A DNA stretch of 64,000 bases from Rhodosorus marinus (GCA_029953675.1 JAMWBK010000002.1:186001-250000); one strand, 5' to 3'; positions 1 through 10,128 are shown, counted from the stretch's first letter. Translations and numbers: made by a program. Notes: generated from the sequence alone by a model not told the origin.

Positions 1-40
1 GAAACCGTTTGTACACGTTGGGAAGAGTTTGCCCAGAGGG

Positions 41-1339
41 ATGAGGGTTCTGCCCGTAGTGGGAATGGTGCTCGGCTTGCTCGCAGGTTTGGCCTGTGGC
101 AGCGGTGTTTCTTTGGACGGGGATGCGCTGTATTCGATGAGATCATCAGCAACAGACTTAAGGAAGTGCTCTTTCTTCACGAATCAGTTTAACAAAGTCG
201 ATCTCGGTAATGGAAAGCAGAAATGCTATTGGCTCCGTGATTCCGGGGGTAGCATGGATCTTGTCGGTACAGTATGTAACGAGCTCGTCGAGCAATACGG
301 AAAGCTGTGTGTCAAGTTCCGGTTCAGCGCCCGTGTCGAATGGGAGTTAATGACGACTTTCGCGGGAATAAGAGGCGACTGCAACAAGCCAGGCACCTAT
401 CCATTCCAGGAGAAGAAAAAAGGGCCTAGGAAGACGATGAACCTGACAGTCTGTCTGGACGAGTTCAAGGTTCCTAAGGGTGACGACCGTGAAGGCTGCT
501 GCAACGAAGACATTTGCATGTTCATAAAAGCTAAGGTCCGCAAAGTTGGAAGAACTGCCATCAAGAACGCTTACCCGGAGGAGGATGTGGAAAGGTGTGC
601 AATCAGGTCGGATACTGATTTCGTTTCCTGCCGACGAAAGCTCAAATGCAGAAATGTTGCAACCCCGATCCCGACACCGATACCGACCCCGATCCCGACA
701 CCGGACCCGGTATGCCAGGATTACGCAGACGCCTTCGACTCAGTTTTCCTGAGCAATGAGGAGCAGTGCTACAATCTGGTTATTACTCAGACTGGACCAA
801 CGGCTGCAGTAGTCTGTATTACAGCGACAGAGACGAACGGCCAGACGTGTCTGAGGTATTCGTTCATGGCCGAAACCGGCTTTACTCTCAACACGGTCCG
901 CGCTGGGGCGTCCGCCAACTGTGACAATCTGGGAGAGGACCCCATCCAGGTAGAAGAGGCAGCTGGAGACCCAGGTATGTGGGTCGTGAACGTCTGCCTA
1001 GACGAGTTCACAGCGCCTCCTGGGGAGGATGGAGAGGGATGCTGCAACGGGCCAATCTGTGTTATTACGCAGGCTAACGTCACTGAAACGGGCAGCACAG
1101 TCAATGTCAACGTTCCGGCCTCCCCCTCTACCAATGGGACTGATCAATGCCTTGTTCGAACCCCGAGTTTGTTCGTTGGGTGCCCTGTTGAATTGAATTG
1201 CGAAGATGTGGAGGAGACTTCAACGCCGATCCCCGGAACACCGCTGCCAGGAAATGTAATACCTAACGGTACCCGGTTGGTGCGGGATCCAAGCATTGAG
1301 ATGGAGCCGATGGCTACGGAAATGGCAATGCCCGAATAA
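41..1339 (+). CDS. Secreted two-domain cysteine-rich protein (gene 1 of a local family)
   Basis: Single-exon frame of 432 codons from the ATG at 41. An in-frame ATG at 29 exists, but 41 is preferred because the paralog at 10752 begins with the same MRVL stretch and a similar hydrophobic leader. Residues 1-22 form a signal peptide. Two homologous domains follow (about 43-205 and 226-392). They share the pattern C-[FY]-x..C-Y, V-C-x-x, C-x-K/R-[FY]-x-F-x-A, D/N-C, V-C-L-D-E-F, G-C-C-N-x-x-I-C and a final C-x-x-x-L-x-C. A short Pro-Ile/Pro-Thr linker joins them. The layout of two Cys-rich domains around a Pro-rich rod recalls pherophorins of volvocine algae, but I see no clear sequence match, so function is unassigned. 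Extracellular or cell-wall location is inferred from the signal peptide and paired cysteines. Related genes lie at 10752-12542 and 16991-21481. Confidence 0.85.
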   Translation: MRVLPVVGMVLGLLAGLACGSGVSLDGDALYSMRSSATDLRKCSFFTNQFNKVDLGNGKQKCYWLRDSGGSMDLVGTVCNELVEQYGKLCVKFRFSARVEWELMTTFAGIRGDCNKPGTYPFQEKKKGPRKTMNLTVCLDEFKVPKGDDREGCCNEDICMFIKAKVRKVGRTAIKNAYPEEDVERCAIRSDTDFVSCRRKLKCRNVATPIPTPIPTPIPTPDPVCQDYADAFDSVFLSNEEQCYNLVITQTGPTAAVVCITATETNGQTCLRYSFMAETGFTLNTVRAGASANCDNLGEDPIQVEEAAGDPGMWVVNVCLDEFTAPPGEDGEGCCNGPICVITQANVTETGSTVNVNVPASPSTNGTDQCLVRTPSLFVGCPVELNCEDVEETSTPIPGTPLPGNVIPNGTRLVRDPSIEMEPMATEMAMPE

Positions 1340-1560
1340 GAAGGGCAGGGAGAAGGTGGGGTGATGAATTGGAAATTGATGGATTTTAGTACTCTAATCC
1401 TGTTCACGTTTAAGATAGATATCGAGTCACGTCGACATCGTAAAGCATTGAGTCAATCCGCAGCTTCTTTTTAGTTCTGAGGTCGAACTTGCCCTCTTGC
1501 GCGTTTTCCGTCGCCTGAAATACAACGTCGAGACGTAACCGGAACGCCAGACTCGCCAGC
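1340..1560 (+). repeat. 3' flank duplicated between genes 1 and 2
   Basis: The roughly 220 bp after the stop of gene 1 clearly resemble the DNA after the stop of gene 2 (12543-12770). Shared blocks include TAGTACTCTAATCCT and GTCGACATCGTAAAGCATTG. The duplication that made the two genes therefore included the 3' untranslated region and downstream flank. Confidence 0.7.
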
Positions 1561-2395
1561 AGCTGACCTTGATTGTTCGCTTCCACCAGATTGAATGGTT
1601 GGAACACCTCGCACTCACCCAAGTAGCAATGAAAGAAGTGCGGTCCGCGGCACTAGGCAATCAACCCTATCTGTACCTGGAGCGAATCTGTTTCCAACTT
1701 TTAGACTTAACTCGAACGCATTTTCGACGGTTACCCAGTAAAGCTTACGGTTACGAACTTGCGTGGGGTGTCAGGCATGCAGGCGCGTGCCCTCCTGTCC
1801 GCCGTGACCAGCTTGCGGTTACCTTGAGACGGCCGATTTGAACGATTCAGGAGAGGAATATCCCCTCCTTGGTGGGCACCCAGAAGGGGCTCTTTCGTAG
1901 GACTCTGTGATCGGGAAGGCGCACGTCCTCTTTGGCCAGATGATCTATTCGCCGAGATTCGTTATGCAAGACTTCCTAGGGGTGCATGTATAGCCAAATC
2001 TTCAAAGAAATCCATCAACCAGCCAATAGCTTCAGTAGAAAATCACTATAGAGGGCTTCAGGGATTTCATAGACGAGAGCGGGGCGACAAAATGCCAATG
2101 TCTGCGATGCGGGGCGGAACTCATTGCTACCAAACTACTGAAGCTACTGGTCATGTGACTCGAAGAACCAGTCCAGTCGGCTTGCTCCGAGAGTAAGCCC
2201 CCCAGGGGCTAAGGAAAACGTACGGTACAAAGAACTCGCCTCGAGAATAAAGGCGGTTGAACTCCGCCACTGGGCTAACAGAAAAAGACACTGAAACGCG
2301 ACCAACCCAATTGTCGATCCCCAAAGTACTCAAGCTACCAGAGGACACGAGAAAACTCCCTTCGGAATGCGATTGTTCTACTCCAAGTCCTTGCC
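1561..2395. other. Intergenic stretch without a recognised gene
   Basis: About 830 bp between the flank of gene 1 and a family B retroelement remnant. Small open frames occur on both strands, but none has recognisable motifs or a homolog elsewhere in the window. It may hold older, unrecognisable retroelement sequence. Confidence 0.4.
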
Positions 2396-3015
2396 ACCTT
2401 AACCGCAATCTTCATCCTATCGTACGGCAAGCCGGTCTTGAAATTGAACGTGAGAAGTCCCCGCCTGTCGCAGACTACCAGAATGCTGAACGCCCCGTGG
2501 CCGACCTCGTGGTCACCTGTGACGACAGCAGCCGTACGACGTACGTTGATCTTGCCGTTCCTAATCCTCTGGTTAGTGCTATTTGCCGGCTACGGGAGAG
2601 CGCCGTGGATTTGCCGCTCCCAATATGAGACGTCGCAAAGAGTTGAAATAAGGGAGGGTCTTGTCTTCCCTAGGCATCCGTGCTTCGGCTCTAGCTCATC
2701 GACCTGGTACCTCTGGTCATTGAGTGCTTTGCCTTTAAGGATTCCGTTGGTTCTCGTTGGCTTCGGGAATTGTTCCGCGAACGCCCTGACCGTCTGTCCT
2801 CGTTGTTTTCCCTTTCAAGTTTCTTGCTGTGGCGTGTGAACGCTGCTTCGATGATGGAGGCGCGGGATCTTCGCCGCGCTTAGTCTTTTTTTCCCCACGG
2901 GGTAAGTTTCTTGCTGCTGCGCTGCTTTGATGTCGGAGGCGCGGGATCTTCGCCGCGCTTAGTCGCTTTTTCCCCTCGTTTTTTTTTTCCTTCAGCCTCG
3001 GGTTAAATAAATTCA
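2396..3015 (+). mobile_element. Family B non-LTR retroelement, 3' remnant (B1)
   Basis: Translation shows PIVRQAGLE, then the endonuclease-like segment VADLVVTC..TTYVDLAVPNP, then with frameshifts the family tail ALAHR..L.IECF...WLRELFRERPDRL. This is followed by the family B 3' end: T-run, CCCC-GGGG hairpin-like core, second T-run, GATTAAA-type terminus. The last segment (GCGCGGGATCTTCGCCGCGCTTAGTC) occurs twice, about 80 bp apart. Frameshifts and stops make it a dead fragment. PIVRQAGLE..PVADYQN matches the C-terminus of the longer family B frame at 34994. Confidence 0.75.
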
Positions 3016-3068
3016 TTCATCAATCTTCAACCAATGCTTGCCAGCCTGTCGAGTCCAGAAGTAATTTA

Positions 3069-3284
3069 TGAGAACCTCCCTTGACAGCTGTGTAATCCGT
3101 CTATGTTTTAGTGTCAGGCACCTACTTTTAGTGTCAGACGTCAATGTTTAAGTATCCACCAGTTTCTACTTTACTGTCAGGTATGTTTTAGTTTACAGTA
3201 GCCAAGACCATATAAGGCCTAGCTTTTCTAGATCTTGAGACCTAGAATTGAGTAAAAGACAAGTTGGTCCGAAGAGTTCCAACA
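3069..3284 (+). repeat. 5' long terminal repeat of a small LTR retroelement
   Basis: 216 bp. Begins TGAGAACCTCCCTTG, ends GAGTTCCAACA, and closely matches the repeats at 4465-4682 and 4683-4901. The best-preserved copy has the inverted ends TGTTAGAAC...GTTCTAACA. A likely tRNA primer site, TGGCCTCATCGCC, follows the end; a variant, TGGTCTCATCGC, stands at about 5393 after another TTCCAACA. Confidence 0.75.
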
Positions 3285-3360
3285 AAGTGGCCTCATCGCC
3301 TAAAAGGCGAAAGGAGTATTAAGGGAAGGAAAGGGAGAGAACCAGGAGCCGACTTCACAA

Positions 3361-3952
3361 TGGCAACATTTGCGATTCCTCAGCGCGAACCATACGGCGG
3401 GCGACGGGACTTTGCAAAGGTTCAAACGTTTTTGGCGGCGCTCCAAGGTTATTTACAGTTCCTCGACGTTGACGACGCAGGGCGCCAGACGGTCCGGTAC
3501 GCGGGTTTCTTCCTCAAAGACCATGGTTTGCCAACGACCTTGCACGCTTCATCGACTACCTCGATGAACTCTTCATGCAGCTCGGAGAGCACATCAACGA
3601 TTCCGAAAAGCTCGGAATACTCAAGGCGGGCTTAACCAGGCGGGAACGTGATTTCGTGTATTACAGCCGCCCCCAAAGCTAAATTGAGGCCAAGCAGACT
3701 GGACTCAGCATATCCGGGGCGCCCGCGGTTCCTGAAACGACAATGCCGCAGAAAACCGTACAATCCGAACCTGCAACTCACGCACCTCCTTCAATACAAC
3801 CGCCACGACCGCACACGCGAAGTATGGGGCCGCTGAAACCTCTCATATGCTACAGGTGCCAAGAGGAGGGGCACGTCAAGAAGGACTGCTCTCAGCGAGT
3901 GGCCTATCTTCTGGCAGAGGTGGAGAGACTACCTCGCATTCAGGAAAACTGA
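3361..3952 (+). pseudogene. Broken gag gene with CCHC zinc knuckle (LTR element)
   Basis: From the ATG at 3361 one frame reads MATFAIPQREPYGG and then a capsid-like stretch with RDFAKVQTFLAALQGYLQF and FLKDHG. The frame is lost near 3535. Coding resumes in another frame with a zinc knuckle, CYRCQEEGHVKKDC (C-x2-C-x4-H-x4-C), at about 3847-3890. A basic capsid-like segment plus a single knuckle is the signature of retrotransposon Gag, which packages element RNA. No protease, reverse transcriptase or integrase lies between the LTRs. The element is therefore either a decayed deletion derivative or a non-autonomous gag-only type. Confidence 0.65.
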
Positions 3953-4464
3953 GGGACTCCGGACGAGGGATGCCGTCCGTGAGTCAGGCTCGCAGCATCC
4001 CACCATGCGTTGCGCTGGAGCGGAAAGACACCGGACTCCTCGCGACAAGTCACGAAACACGCGGAGGAAAAGATCGCGGAGGAGCTTACCGACAAATGTA
4101 AGATGGGGTTCAGAACCCTCCGTGAAGGATCTGAAGGAGAAAAAGCGTGCACCGACGAAGGCGAACCGGGTTCGATGCCACCCTACAAAAGGATTCTGAC
4201 AATGAAGCGAAGGCAGGTACCGACGAAGGCGAACCAGGGTTCGGTAATGCCCTTCCCAAATAATCTATCAAAATGAAAGAAACCACCGACGACAGCGAAC
4301 CGGGGTTCGGTAGTCCGAAAAGATTTTCCCGAGATGACCGAGGTGTTCCGAGACAATTTTTACCAGACAACAGGGACAAACATGACCGACTACCACCGGA
4401 TAAAGAGACTTCGATCCGCTGCGCTACTTTCTTGAGTCTGTGCCCAAACTTGGCGGGAGGAATT

Positions 4465-4682
4465 TGAGAACCTCCCCTGACAGCTGTATAATCCGTCTAT
4501 GTTTTAGTGTCTGGCACCTACTTTTAGTGCATACGTCAATGTTTAAGTATCCACCAGTTTCTACTTTACTGTCAGGTAGGTTTTAGTTTAACGTCAGGCT
4601 ATGCTAGTAAAGTCCAGTTTAGTCCACTTTAACGTAACCAAGACTATATACGGCCTAGCTTTGCTAGATCTTGAGACCTAAA
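4465..4682 (+). repeat. 3' LTR of the gag element
   Basis: Matches 3069-3284 along most of its length, including the internal direct motif TTTTAGTGT. It carries a local insertion with GCTATGCTAGTAAAGTCC, which resembles the 3' tail of family A retroelements. It abuts the next LTR directly at GAGACCTAAATGTTAG. Confidence 0.7.
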
Positions 4683-4901
4683 TGTTAGAACTTGCCCTGA
4701 CAGCTGTGTAATCTGTGTAAGACACTCCCTACTTTAGTGTAAGATCCCTACTTTAGTGTAAGACGCTAGTGTGCTAGTATTTCTACTTTACTGTCAGGCA
4801 CGTCTTAGTTTACAGTAACCAAGACTATATAAGACCTAGCATTGCTAGATCTTGAGACCTAGAATGGAGTAAAGGACAAGTTGGTTAGAAGAGTTCTAAC
4901 A
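4683..4901 (+). repeat. Additional (tandem or solo) LTR of the same family
   Basis: 219 bp from TGTTAGAACTTGCC to GAGTTCTAACA, with perfect 9-bp inverted termini. It lies head-to-tail against the LTR at 4465-4682. An LTR-LTR junction suggests insertion of a second element and recombination, or recombination between LTRs. Confidence 0.7.
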
Positions 4902-5885
4902 GAACAGCTGTCTCATGGACAGCTGTCTCAACAACTTTGTCCCAGATGGGACAGACGCAAGTGGGACACCCGCGGCCACTGTCGTCGCGCCGGGACACGG
5001 GGCATCGGCAAAAGCAGTGAGCGTGGAAGTCAGCTCCGCGAGGCGGTTGGCTTCAGCAGCAGCAGCAACAGCACCAGCAATTTGGACAACTAAGGCGTCC
5101 GCAGTAGCCTTGGTGCAACCTGGCAGTTTGGCGAGTGTGCCGAATCTCCTGAGTCGTAGCTCCACTGACAGCGGGGAGGCAGTTGACGAAACCATCTGAC
5201 GCGGAGATTCAGAGGGACGCCGGGGAAGAGTGTGCTCAGGTGTAGAATGGTTGAGTGCTCACAATAGACCGCCATGCATTGGCAGACGTTGATTACTTAG
5301 GCTCAAGTGGTGGGCGGGCTTCCGGGACAGGGAAACAGTAAAAGAAGGAACCGAAGTTCGGAGAAATACGACGGAGGTCAAGTATTTCCAACATGGTCTC
5401 ATCGCTCGGTGCGATTTAGAGAAACCTTTTCACGGTTTGCGTAGCGCTTTAGGCTATGCTAATAAAGCTCTACTCCTTTGCACGTCCCCTCAAGGGGGGG
5501 AGCGGACTTCCTGTGCTGGGCCAGCCCTCAGGTGGGGGCCTGGAGCTGTCCCCCACCCGAGGGCTAGGGTTACGTAATTAGTGTTGCGCTGCATTAGGCA
5601 GTTGCCGAGTAAAGTTAACAGTTACACCCCCGCCGCGCGCGCACACCCCCCCGACGCGTGGTGGCCCTCAGGGGGGCCCGTCGTACGTCTCGGTTTTACG
5701 GAAGGGTACCACAGCCGCCCGTACGGCGGCTATGCTAAAAGTTTTGCTCTCTCGAGAGCAGCAGGGCGGACCTGATGCTCTAATTTGCAATTCCTTTGTG
5801 TACGCAGCGTTCGACCCCAGACTACACGGGGCAAGGTCCCATCCATGCGTGATTTCCGCAATACTTTTGCGGAGTCCTTGGGCTG
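4902..5885. other. GC-rich, palindrome-rich segment with a family A tail
   Basis: No convincing gene. Around 5428-5475 the motif GCGTAGCGCTTTAGGCTATGC marks a family A 3' tail. From 5480 to 5730 the DNA is GC-rich with several inverted repeats: 5523-5538 pairs with 5550-5565 (15 of 16), CCCTCAGGGGGG-type runs occur, and GCCGCCCGTACGGCGGC is a palindrome. It leads into the first reading frame of a family A element, so it may be that element's 5' untranslated region. Confidence 0.45.
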
Positions 5886-6431
5886 TTGCCGAGACGACTT
5901 CCTACTGCCAAGCCTACCGAGCAATGGCCTGAGAGTGCCCGTTGGTTGCGGTCTCATCCCCAGGTCGTTCTGCACTTTGACTTTGACCGTTTTTCGGGCA
6001 CTTTCCTGTCTCCCGGAGAAACAGCAGGACTCTCTCAGCAGGAAACCAGCGTGAAAGCCGCAGCCATCCATTGGCTACGCCTTCACCGCATTGAGCGTAT
6101 ACTTTTGGAGCGTTTCGCTTCGGGGCCACGTCACCTGCGTGCAGCCGTCTCTACCTTTTTCGACCGGGAGAGGCGCCTTGTGCTGAGCGCGAGTAACACA
6201 TCGGAGTTACAGAGGTTGGGGGTAATAGAGGGCTCTGCTACCAACACCACTTCCAGTGATAGTAGTGAGGAAGGGGAGCCGAATGAGGGCATGTCGGTGG
6301 AGAACGCCCCTACTACTTTTTCGAAGCCCGAGGGAGCTATCCCGCGAGCTTCGCGGAGTGGGCGGTTGACCACTCTGGTGAGGTTCGGCGGAAAACGTGC
6401 GAGGACCGACTCCCCAGGTTCTAAGGGGTAG
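5886..6431 (+). pseudogene. Family A retroelement, putative ORF1 remnant
   Basis: 181-codon frame ending with TAG at 6429-6431. It contains ARWLRSHPQVV..DFDRF, a basic helix-like middle (AAIHWLRLHRIERILLERF) and an acidic/Ser-rich C-terminus. No known domain is recognised. It is assigned to family A because 40 bp downstream the sequence MDLQSYV.KEGG begins, which is shared with the copy at 14443 upstream of its reverse transcriptase. ORF1 proteins of non-LTR elements usually bind nucleic acid; that role is inference. Confidence 0.45.
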
Positions 6432-6474
6432 AAGCACGATTAGCTCCCCGGGTACGGCTGCGACCTCGCAGCCG

Positions 6475-6640
6475 ATGGATTTGCAGTCTTATGTCATGAA
6501 GGAGGGCGGAGACTGGGGCATTTGGCGTACGCGTTTACTAAGTTGGCTCTGGGGTTACGTTATCCCTACCATCCTGAGGGAATGCGCAAAGGAAACGTTG
6601 CACCACCAATATGAAACCGCACCGAGAGAATAATCGACCA
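6475..6640 (+). pseudogene. Family A retroelement, start of ORF2
   Basis: The frame MDLQSYVMKEGGDWGIWRTR continues to about 6633. It matches the copy at 14443 (MDLQSYVLKEGG), which leads into the reverse transcriptase. Here the sequence breaks off near 6640, beside an inverted 3' fragment of the same family, so only the N-terminus remains. Confidence 0.5.
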
Positions 6641-6824
6641 AACCCAACCCAAATAGGAAAGGCCCCGCAACACACCCACCCGTAAGACTGAAGTAGTTGC
6701 AAATGCAAACGACGCCCCGCGGAAAACCGAGGGGAAGGCGTACCAGAGGAAGCGCTTCCCGTAAACGAACACGCTCGCGACCGAAAAAGAAACAAAACCC
6801 CAATCCTCGACAACAACTCCTCAC

Positions 6825-7468
6825 AGACTCCTCCAGGCCGGACTTTTAGCCGTACTCTCAGCATACCGTCGTTCCTTCACGCGGCGAATAGCCGAAACCG
6901 CTGCTCCCGGCCGGCGGGCGGCAGCCGTGAGATGGGCGCTTGCCACCGGGCATGTAGTCGTGAGGTCAACATATGCTGAGCGTCTGGCGGCTGCATCGGA
7001 GACGAGGAGATCTGGGTTACAGCGGGGCGGTGCCGTGTCCGAGACCGATCTGGGTAGTTCCGATTCCACCTCAACCGTATACCCTACCCGAGTCAAACCT
7101 TCGCTGAGAATGTACTTGAAGCGAGTGTGACGCCTCGTACGAAGACCTCTCAACAGTCCGCGTGAACCTAAGAAGTGGTAACCACAAGCATCGATCCGAC
7201 TCTCACATCCCTGACAGAAAGACGGCCGATTAGAGTGCCACGGAGCTTCTGGCACACCCAGATAGATCCGTGCAGCAGAGCGGAACTGAAAGGCATCGAG
7301 ACGGTGACCCAGTGACGAAGGCAGCGTGGTTAACCACAAGTGCGACAGGTTGCCTCCCATGCCGCGGAGGCGAGCGGCGGTGGTAGGCGGTCTGAGGGGA
7401 GAGTTGAGCAAAATTGCGTGCGCGGCACTGTGTTGGCCCCAGGTGAGGCTATGTTGAATCACTAACAT
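6825..7468 (-). pseudogene. Family A retroelement, C-terminal fragment (A3)
   Basis: An open minus-strand frame matches the C-terminal quarter of the intact A1 frame. It shows IQHSLTWGQHSAAH, the zinc-finger-like FCQGCESRIDACGYHFLG, RRHTRFKYILSE, and the endonuclease-like PDLLVSDAAARRSAYVDL. It ends after VKERRYAES, before the conserved tail. The third zinc ligand region reads SRG where A1 has SCG, so one cysteine is lost. Confidence 0.7.
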
Positions 7469-7469
7469 A

Positions 7470-7840
7470 GCCTGATGCGTTACGCGAGACGTAAAAGGAA
7501 ACTAGGGACTAGGAAGAAGAGCATGTAAGCCCAGGCGACGGTGGCGCGCCTCGGCGAGCATTTTACTAGAATACCGCCAGAGTGCGATACTTCAACGGCG
7601 GAGCACCAGGATGTTCGGTAAAACACTTACGTAGCCACTCGAAGCTTGAATTTTCCAGATGCCCAAAGGTTTCCCACAATGAAAGGCTGGAACCTGTGTG
7701 GCCGGGGGTCCTCTTCCAAGAGAAGATTGCCCATGCTCTCAGAGTACCGTCGTTCCTTCACGCGGCGAAGTACAGAACCTCCTGCGGAGAGCGGCACAAG
7801 GGAGATATGTACCGGACACGGGGCAAGTGCCAGTTTCAAA
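7470..7840 (-). pseudogene. Family A retroelement, 3' end fragment (A4)
   Basis: The minus strand reads RRVKERRYSESM..HRFQPFIV, then degenerate tail sequence, and ends with the family A 3' terminus (reverse complement of AGCCTGATGCGTTACG at 7470-7490). It sits immediately upstream of fragment A3 in the same orientation, suggesting two separate 5'-truncated insertions. Confidence 0.65.
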
Positions 7841-8094
7841 CGACACTACGCAATATATGCCTATCAAGAACACCGGCTACCCATGATGAACTTATTTCAG
7901 GTCTCCACTCTAGATGAGGTTTCAATCTTCAAATCCAATGTGCTCCCTCCCCATTTGAGGACCGTTCGACCCCCGGGTTTTGACAAGAGTTATCAAGTCA
8001 GTTGTCTCCGACTCCCACTAACGATGAATCCTCAACAAATCCATTCAAATATATGGTGTAGTTCTTTTTCCCCTCGGGCTGTTTTTTGCAGTCT

Positions 8095-8463
8095 CCGATC
8101 ATCTCTAGTCGTTATCTCCCGACTCGGGCCGTGGATCTGCCGCCGCCAGCATGAGACGCCGCAAAGAGATCAAATACGCGGGGGCTTTGTCTTCCCCTGG
8201 TGTTCGTGCTTCGGCACTAGCACATCGCTTGGTACCCCTGATCATTGAGTGCTTTGGGTTCATGGACTCTGTTGGTTCTCGCTGGCTTCGGGAGTTGTTC
8301 CGCGAACGCCCTGACCGTCTTCAATCGTTGTTTACCCGCTTAAGTTTCCTGCTGTGGCGCATGAATGCCGCTTTGATGTTGGAGGCGCGAGTACTTCGCC
8401 GCGCTTAGTCTTTTTTTCCCCTCGGGGTTTTTTTTTTCAGCCTCCGATTAAACCATTCGTTCG
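8095..8463 (+). mobile_element. Family B non-LTR retroelement, 3' end (B2)
   Basis: Includes MRRRKEIKYA, then SSPGVRASALAHRLVPLII, ECFGFMDSVGSRWLRELF and RERPDRLQSLFTRLSFLLW, ending EARVLRRA-stop at 8408. The 3' end of the family follows: TTTTTTTCCCCTCGGGG, a T-run, then CAGCCTCCGATTAAACCATTCG. It is nearly identical to the copies at 9478, 14080 and 25177, pointing to relatively recent spread. The 5' truncation is typical of non-LTR elements. Confidence 0.8.
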
Positions 8464-8489
8464 ATCAAAGGAGGTGGTTTTAACTACAG

Positions 8490-8870
8490 CCTGAAGCACT
8501 TACGCAGGGCGTGAAATGGATTTAGGAACTAGGGAGAAAAAGCAAATGCAAACCCAGGCGGCGATGGCGCGCCTCGGCGACCATGCTGCTACGCAAATGT
8601 ATTCATTCAGTAGGAGGGGGATAAGCAAGGTAACTACATCAGGTAACACGACGTTGAACGATGTGTTTGTTTGGAGTTTAAAAAAGCCGAGGGGAAAAAA
8701 AAACAGCTTAGTGAAGATCGCGCGCCTTCGGCATGAAACCGTTCATTCATAGGCCACAGAAGGAAAACTAGACAGGTAAAGAACGAGGAGAGACGAACTG
8801 CTGAAGGCGAAAATCACGAGCTTCCAACATCAAAGCAGCGTTCGTACTCGACGTTGGGGTGCCAGGCCGG
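8490..8870 (-). mobile_element. Degenerate family A tail and family B 3' remnants, minus strand
   Basis: Reading the minus strand, 8495-8595 matches the family A 3' terminus. The region 8655-8870 contains scattered family B 3' motifs (GCGCG..CTTCAC..AAGCTG, CATCAAAGCAGCGTTC on the plus strand). Both are too decayed for coding. Confidence 0.5.
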
Positions 8871-8948
8871 GGCAAACAACGGCATGTTTAGGCTGATCGC
8901 GATAGCTGGATATCTGCAGAGCAATTAACGGGGTAACTGTGGTGCATC

Positions 8949-9212
8949 GCATAATAGGGTCCGTTTGTTCAATCAGTTTGCATCTCATTACGCGTCCTTT
9001 TCTATTGGCCACGCGCTCCATGAGAGCGCACAGTAGGGATCCGTTTGCTAACGGTTTCGTTTTTATACGTTCCATCTCAATGTGCGGACCTTTCTATCGG
9101 CCTCCGTGCTCCTTGCCGTCAACGCATAATAGGATCCATTTGTTAACGTTTCGAGTTAATAAGCTCCAGTCCAATGTACGGACTTTCCTATCGGTCTCCC
9201 GTGCCGTGCTCC
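8949..9212 (+). repeat. Three degenerate tandem repeats of about 80-95 bp
   Basis: Units start at 8949, 9028 and 9124. Each begins GCA(T/C)A(A/G)TAGG followed by GATCC(G/A)TTTG, and later shares TC(A/C)ATGT(G/A)CGGAC and TTTCTATCGG. They lie between two family B remnants and match nothing else in the window. Confidence 0.6.
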
Positions 9213-9477
9213 AAGTGAACAGCAAATTCATTCACTTAGGACGGCTCTATTCTTGCACTTTTGAGCATGATTTTCGTCTCAAAATGTTCGATATTTATGG
9301 AAAGCTCAGATCGATTACCACCCCTGGAATAAATTTTGCCATATTCAGGTTTTTCTCCATGATTTTTTTGGTTGAAAACCAAGTCAGTCAAGATCGTACA
9401 TGATTGACCAATAATTCAATCAACGATCAGCGGAGCGGTCATTAAAAACTAAGTGTCATCCGGATGTTGCGTGATTA

Positions 9478-9742
9478 CCATTGGCTTGAAGCACTAGCAC
9501 ATCGCTTGGTACCCCTGATCATTGAGTGCTTTGGGTTCATGGACTCTGTTGGTTCTCGCTGGCTTCGGGAGTTGTTCCGCGAACGCCCTGACCGTCTTCA
9601 ATCGTTGTTTACCCGCTTAAGCTTCCTGCTGTGGCGCATGAATGCCGCTTTGATGTTGGAGGCGCGAGTACTTCGCCGCGCTTAGTCTTTTTTTCCCCTC
9701 GGGGTTTTTTTTTTTCAGCCTCCGATTAAACCATTCGTTCGA
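9478..9742 (+). mobile_element. Family B non-LTR retroelement, 3' end (B3)
   Basis: Starts abruptly at GAAGCACTAGCACATCGC. It is nearly identical to B2 from ALAHRLVPLIIECFG to the stop at 9685 and through the 3' terminus. The truncation point differs from B2, so it is an independent insertion. Confidence 0.8.
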
Positions 9743-9786
9743 ATACCATATACTGGGCTTTTACTGGGGTTTACTGGACTTTACAT

Positions 9787-9830
9787 GAAGCGCTAGGCAA
9801 GGCGTGAAAAGGCCTTGCGTAGCGCTTCAC
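9787..9830. repeat. Inverted pair of family A 3' tails
   Basis: GAAGCGCTAGGCAAGGC is followed after 8 bp by GCCTTGCGTAGCGCTTC, a 17-bp inverted repeat with one mismatch. Each arm is the terminal motif of family A. Tandem TTTACTGG motifs precede it, also typical of the family A tail. Confidence 0.6.
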
Positions 9831-10086
9831 CATACACTGAGGAAGTGTTTACATCATTTTTTTAACGCCTCAGGTTTGCGTTCGGCTTGGGCAGAAGGCC
9901 GATTTGCCCTTCGAATAACGTTTTTTGTCAATAGAACGGCCCACTCCAATCCGCGGTGGAAGTGTTCTAATCAAGAGAGTAAGCCACCACAATGAAGTAG
10001 CAGGTAAGCGCTTCGGCGCTTCAGCGCTTGTCTTCCACTTGGCTTTATTAGCATATAGCCTAGATGTCTGCTTTTTTGTTCTGGTA

Positions 10087-10128
10087 GTGGAGGAACGGCA
10101 GTTGTTGAAACATCTGCCGTTCCTCCAC
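10087..10128. repeat. Perfect 15-bp hairpin
   Basis: GTGGAGGAACGGCAG at 10087-10101 is the exact reverse complement of 10114-10128, with a 12-nt loop. The surrounding 9850-10200 has no gene I can support. Confidence 0.7.

Noticed and set aside
41-1339. Direct assignment to the pherophorin family
   Set aside because: Architecture is similar, but the conserved motifs (LDEF, GCCNxxIC) are not those I associate with pherophorins. Left as unassigned.
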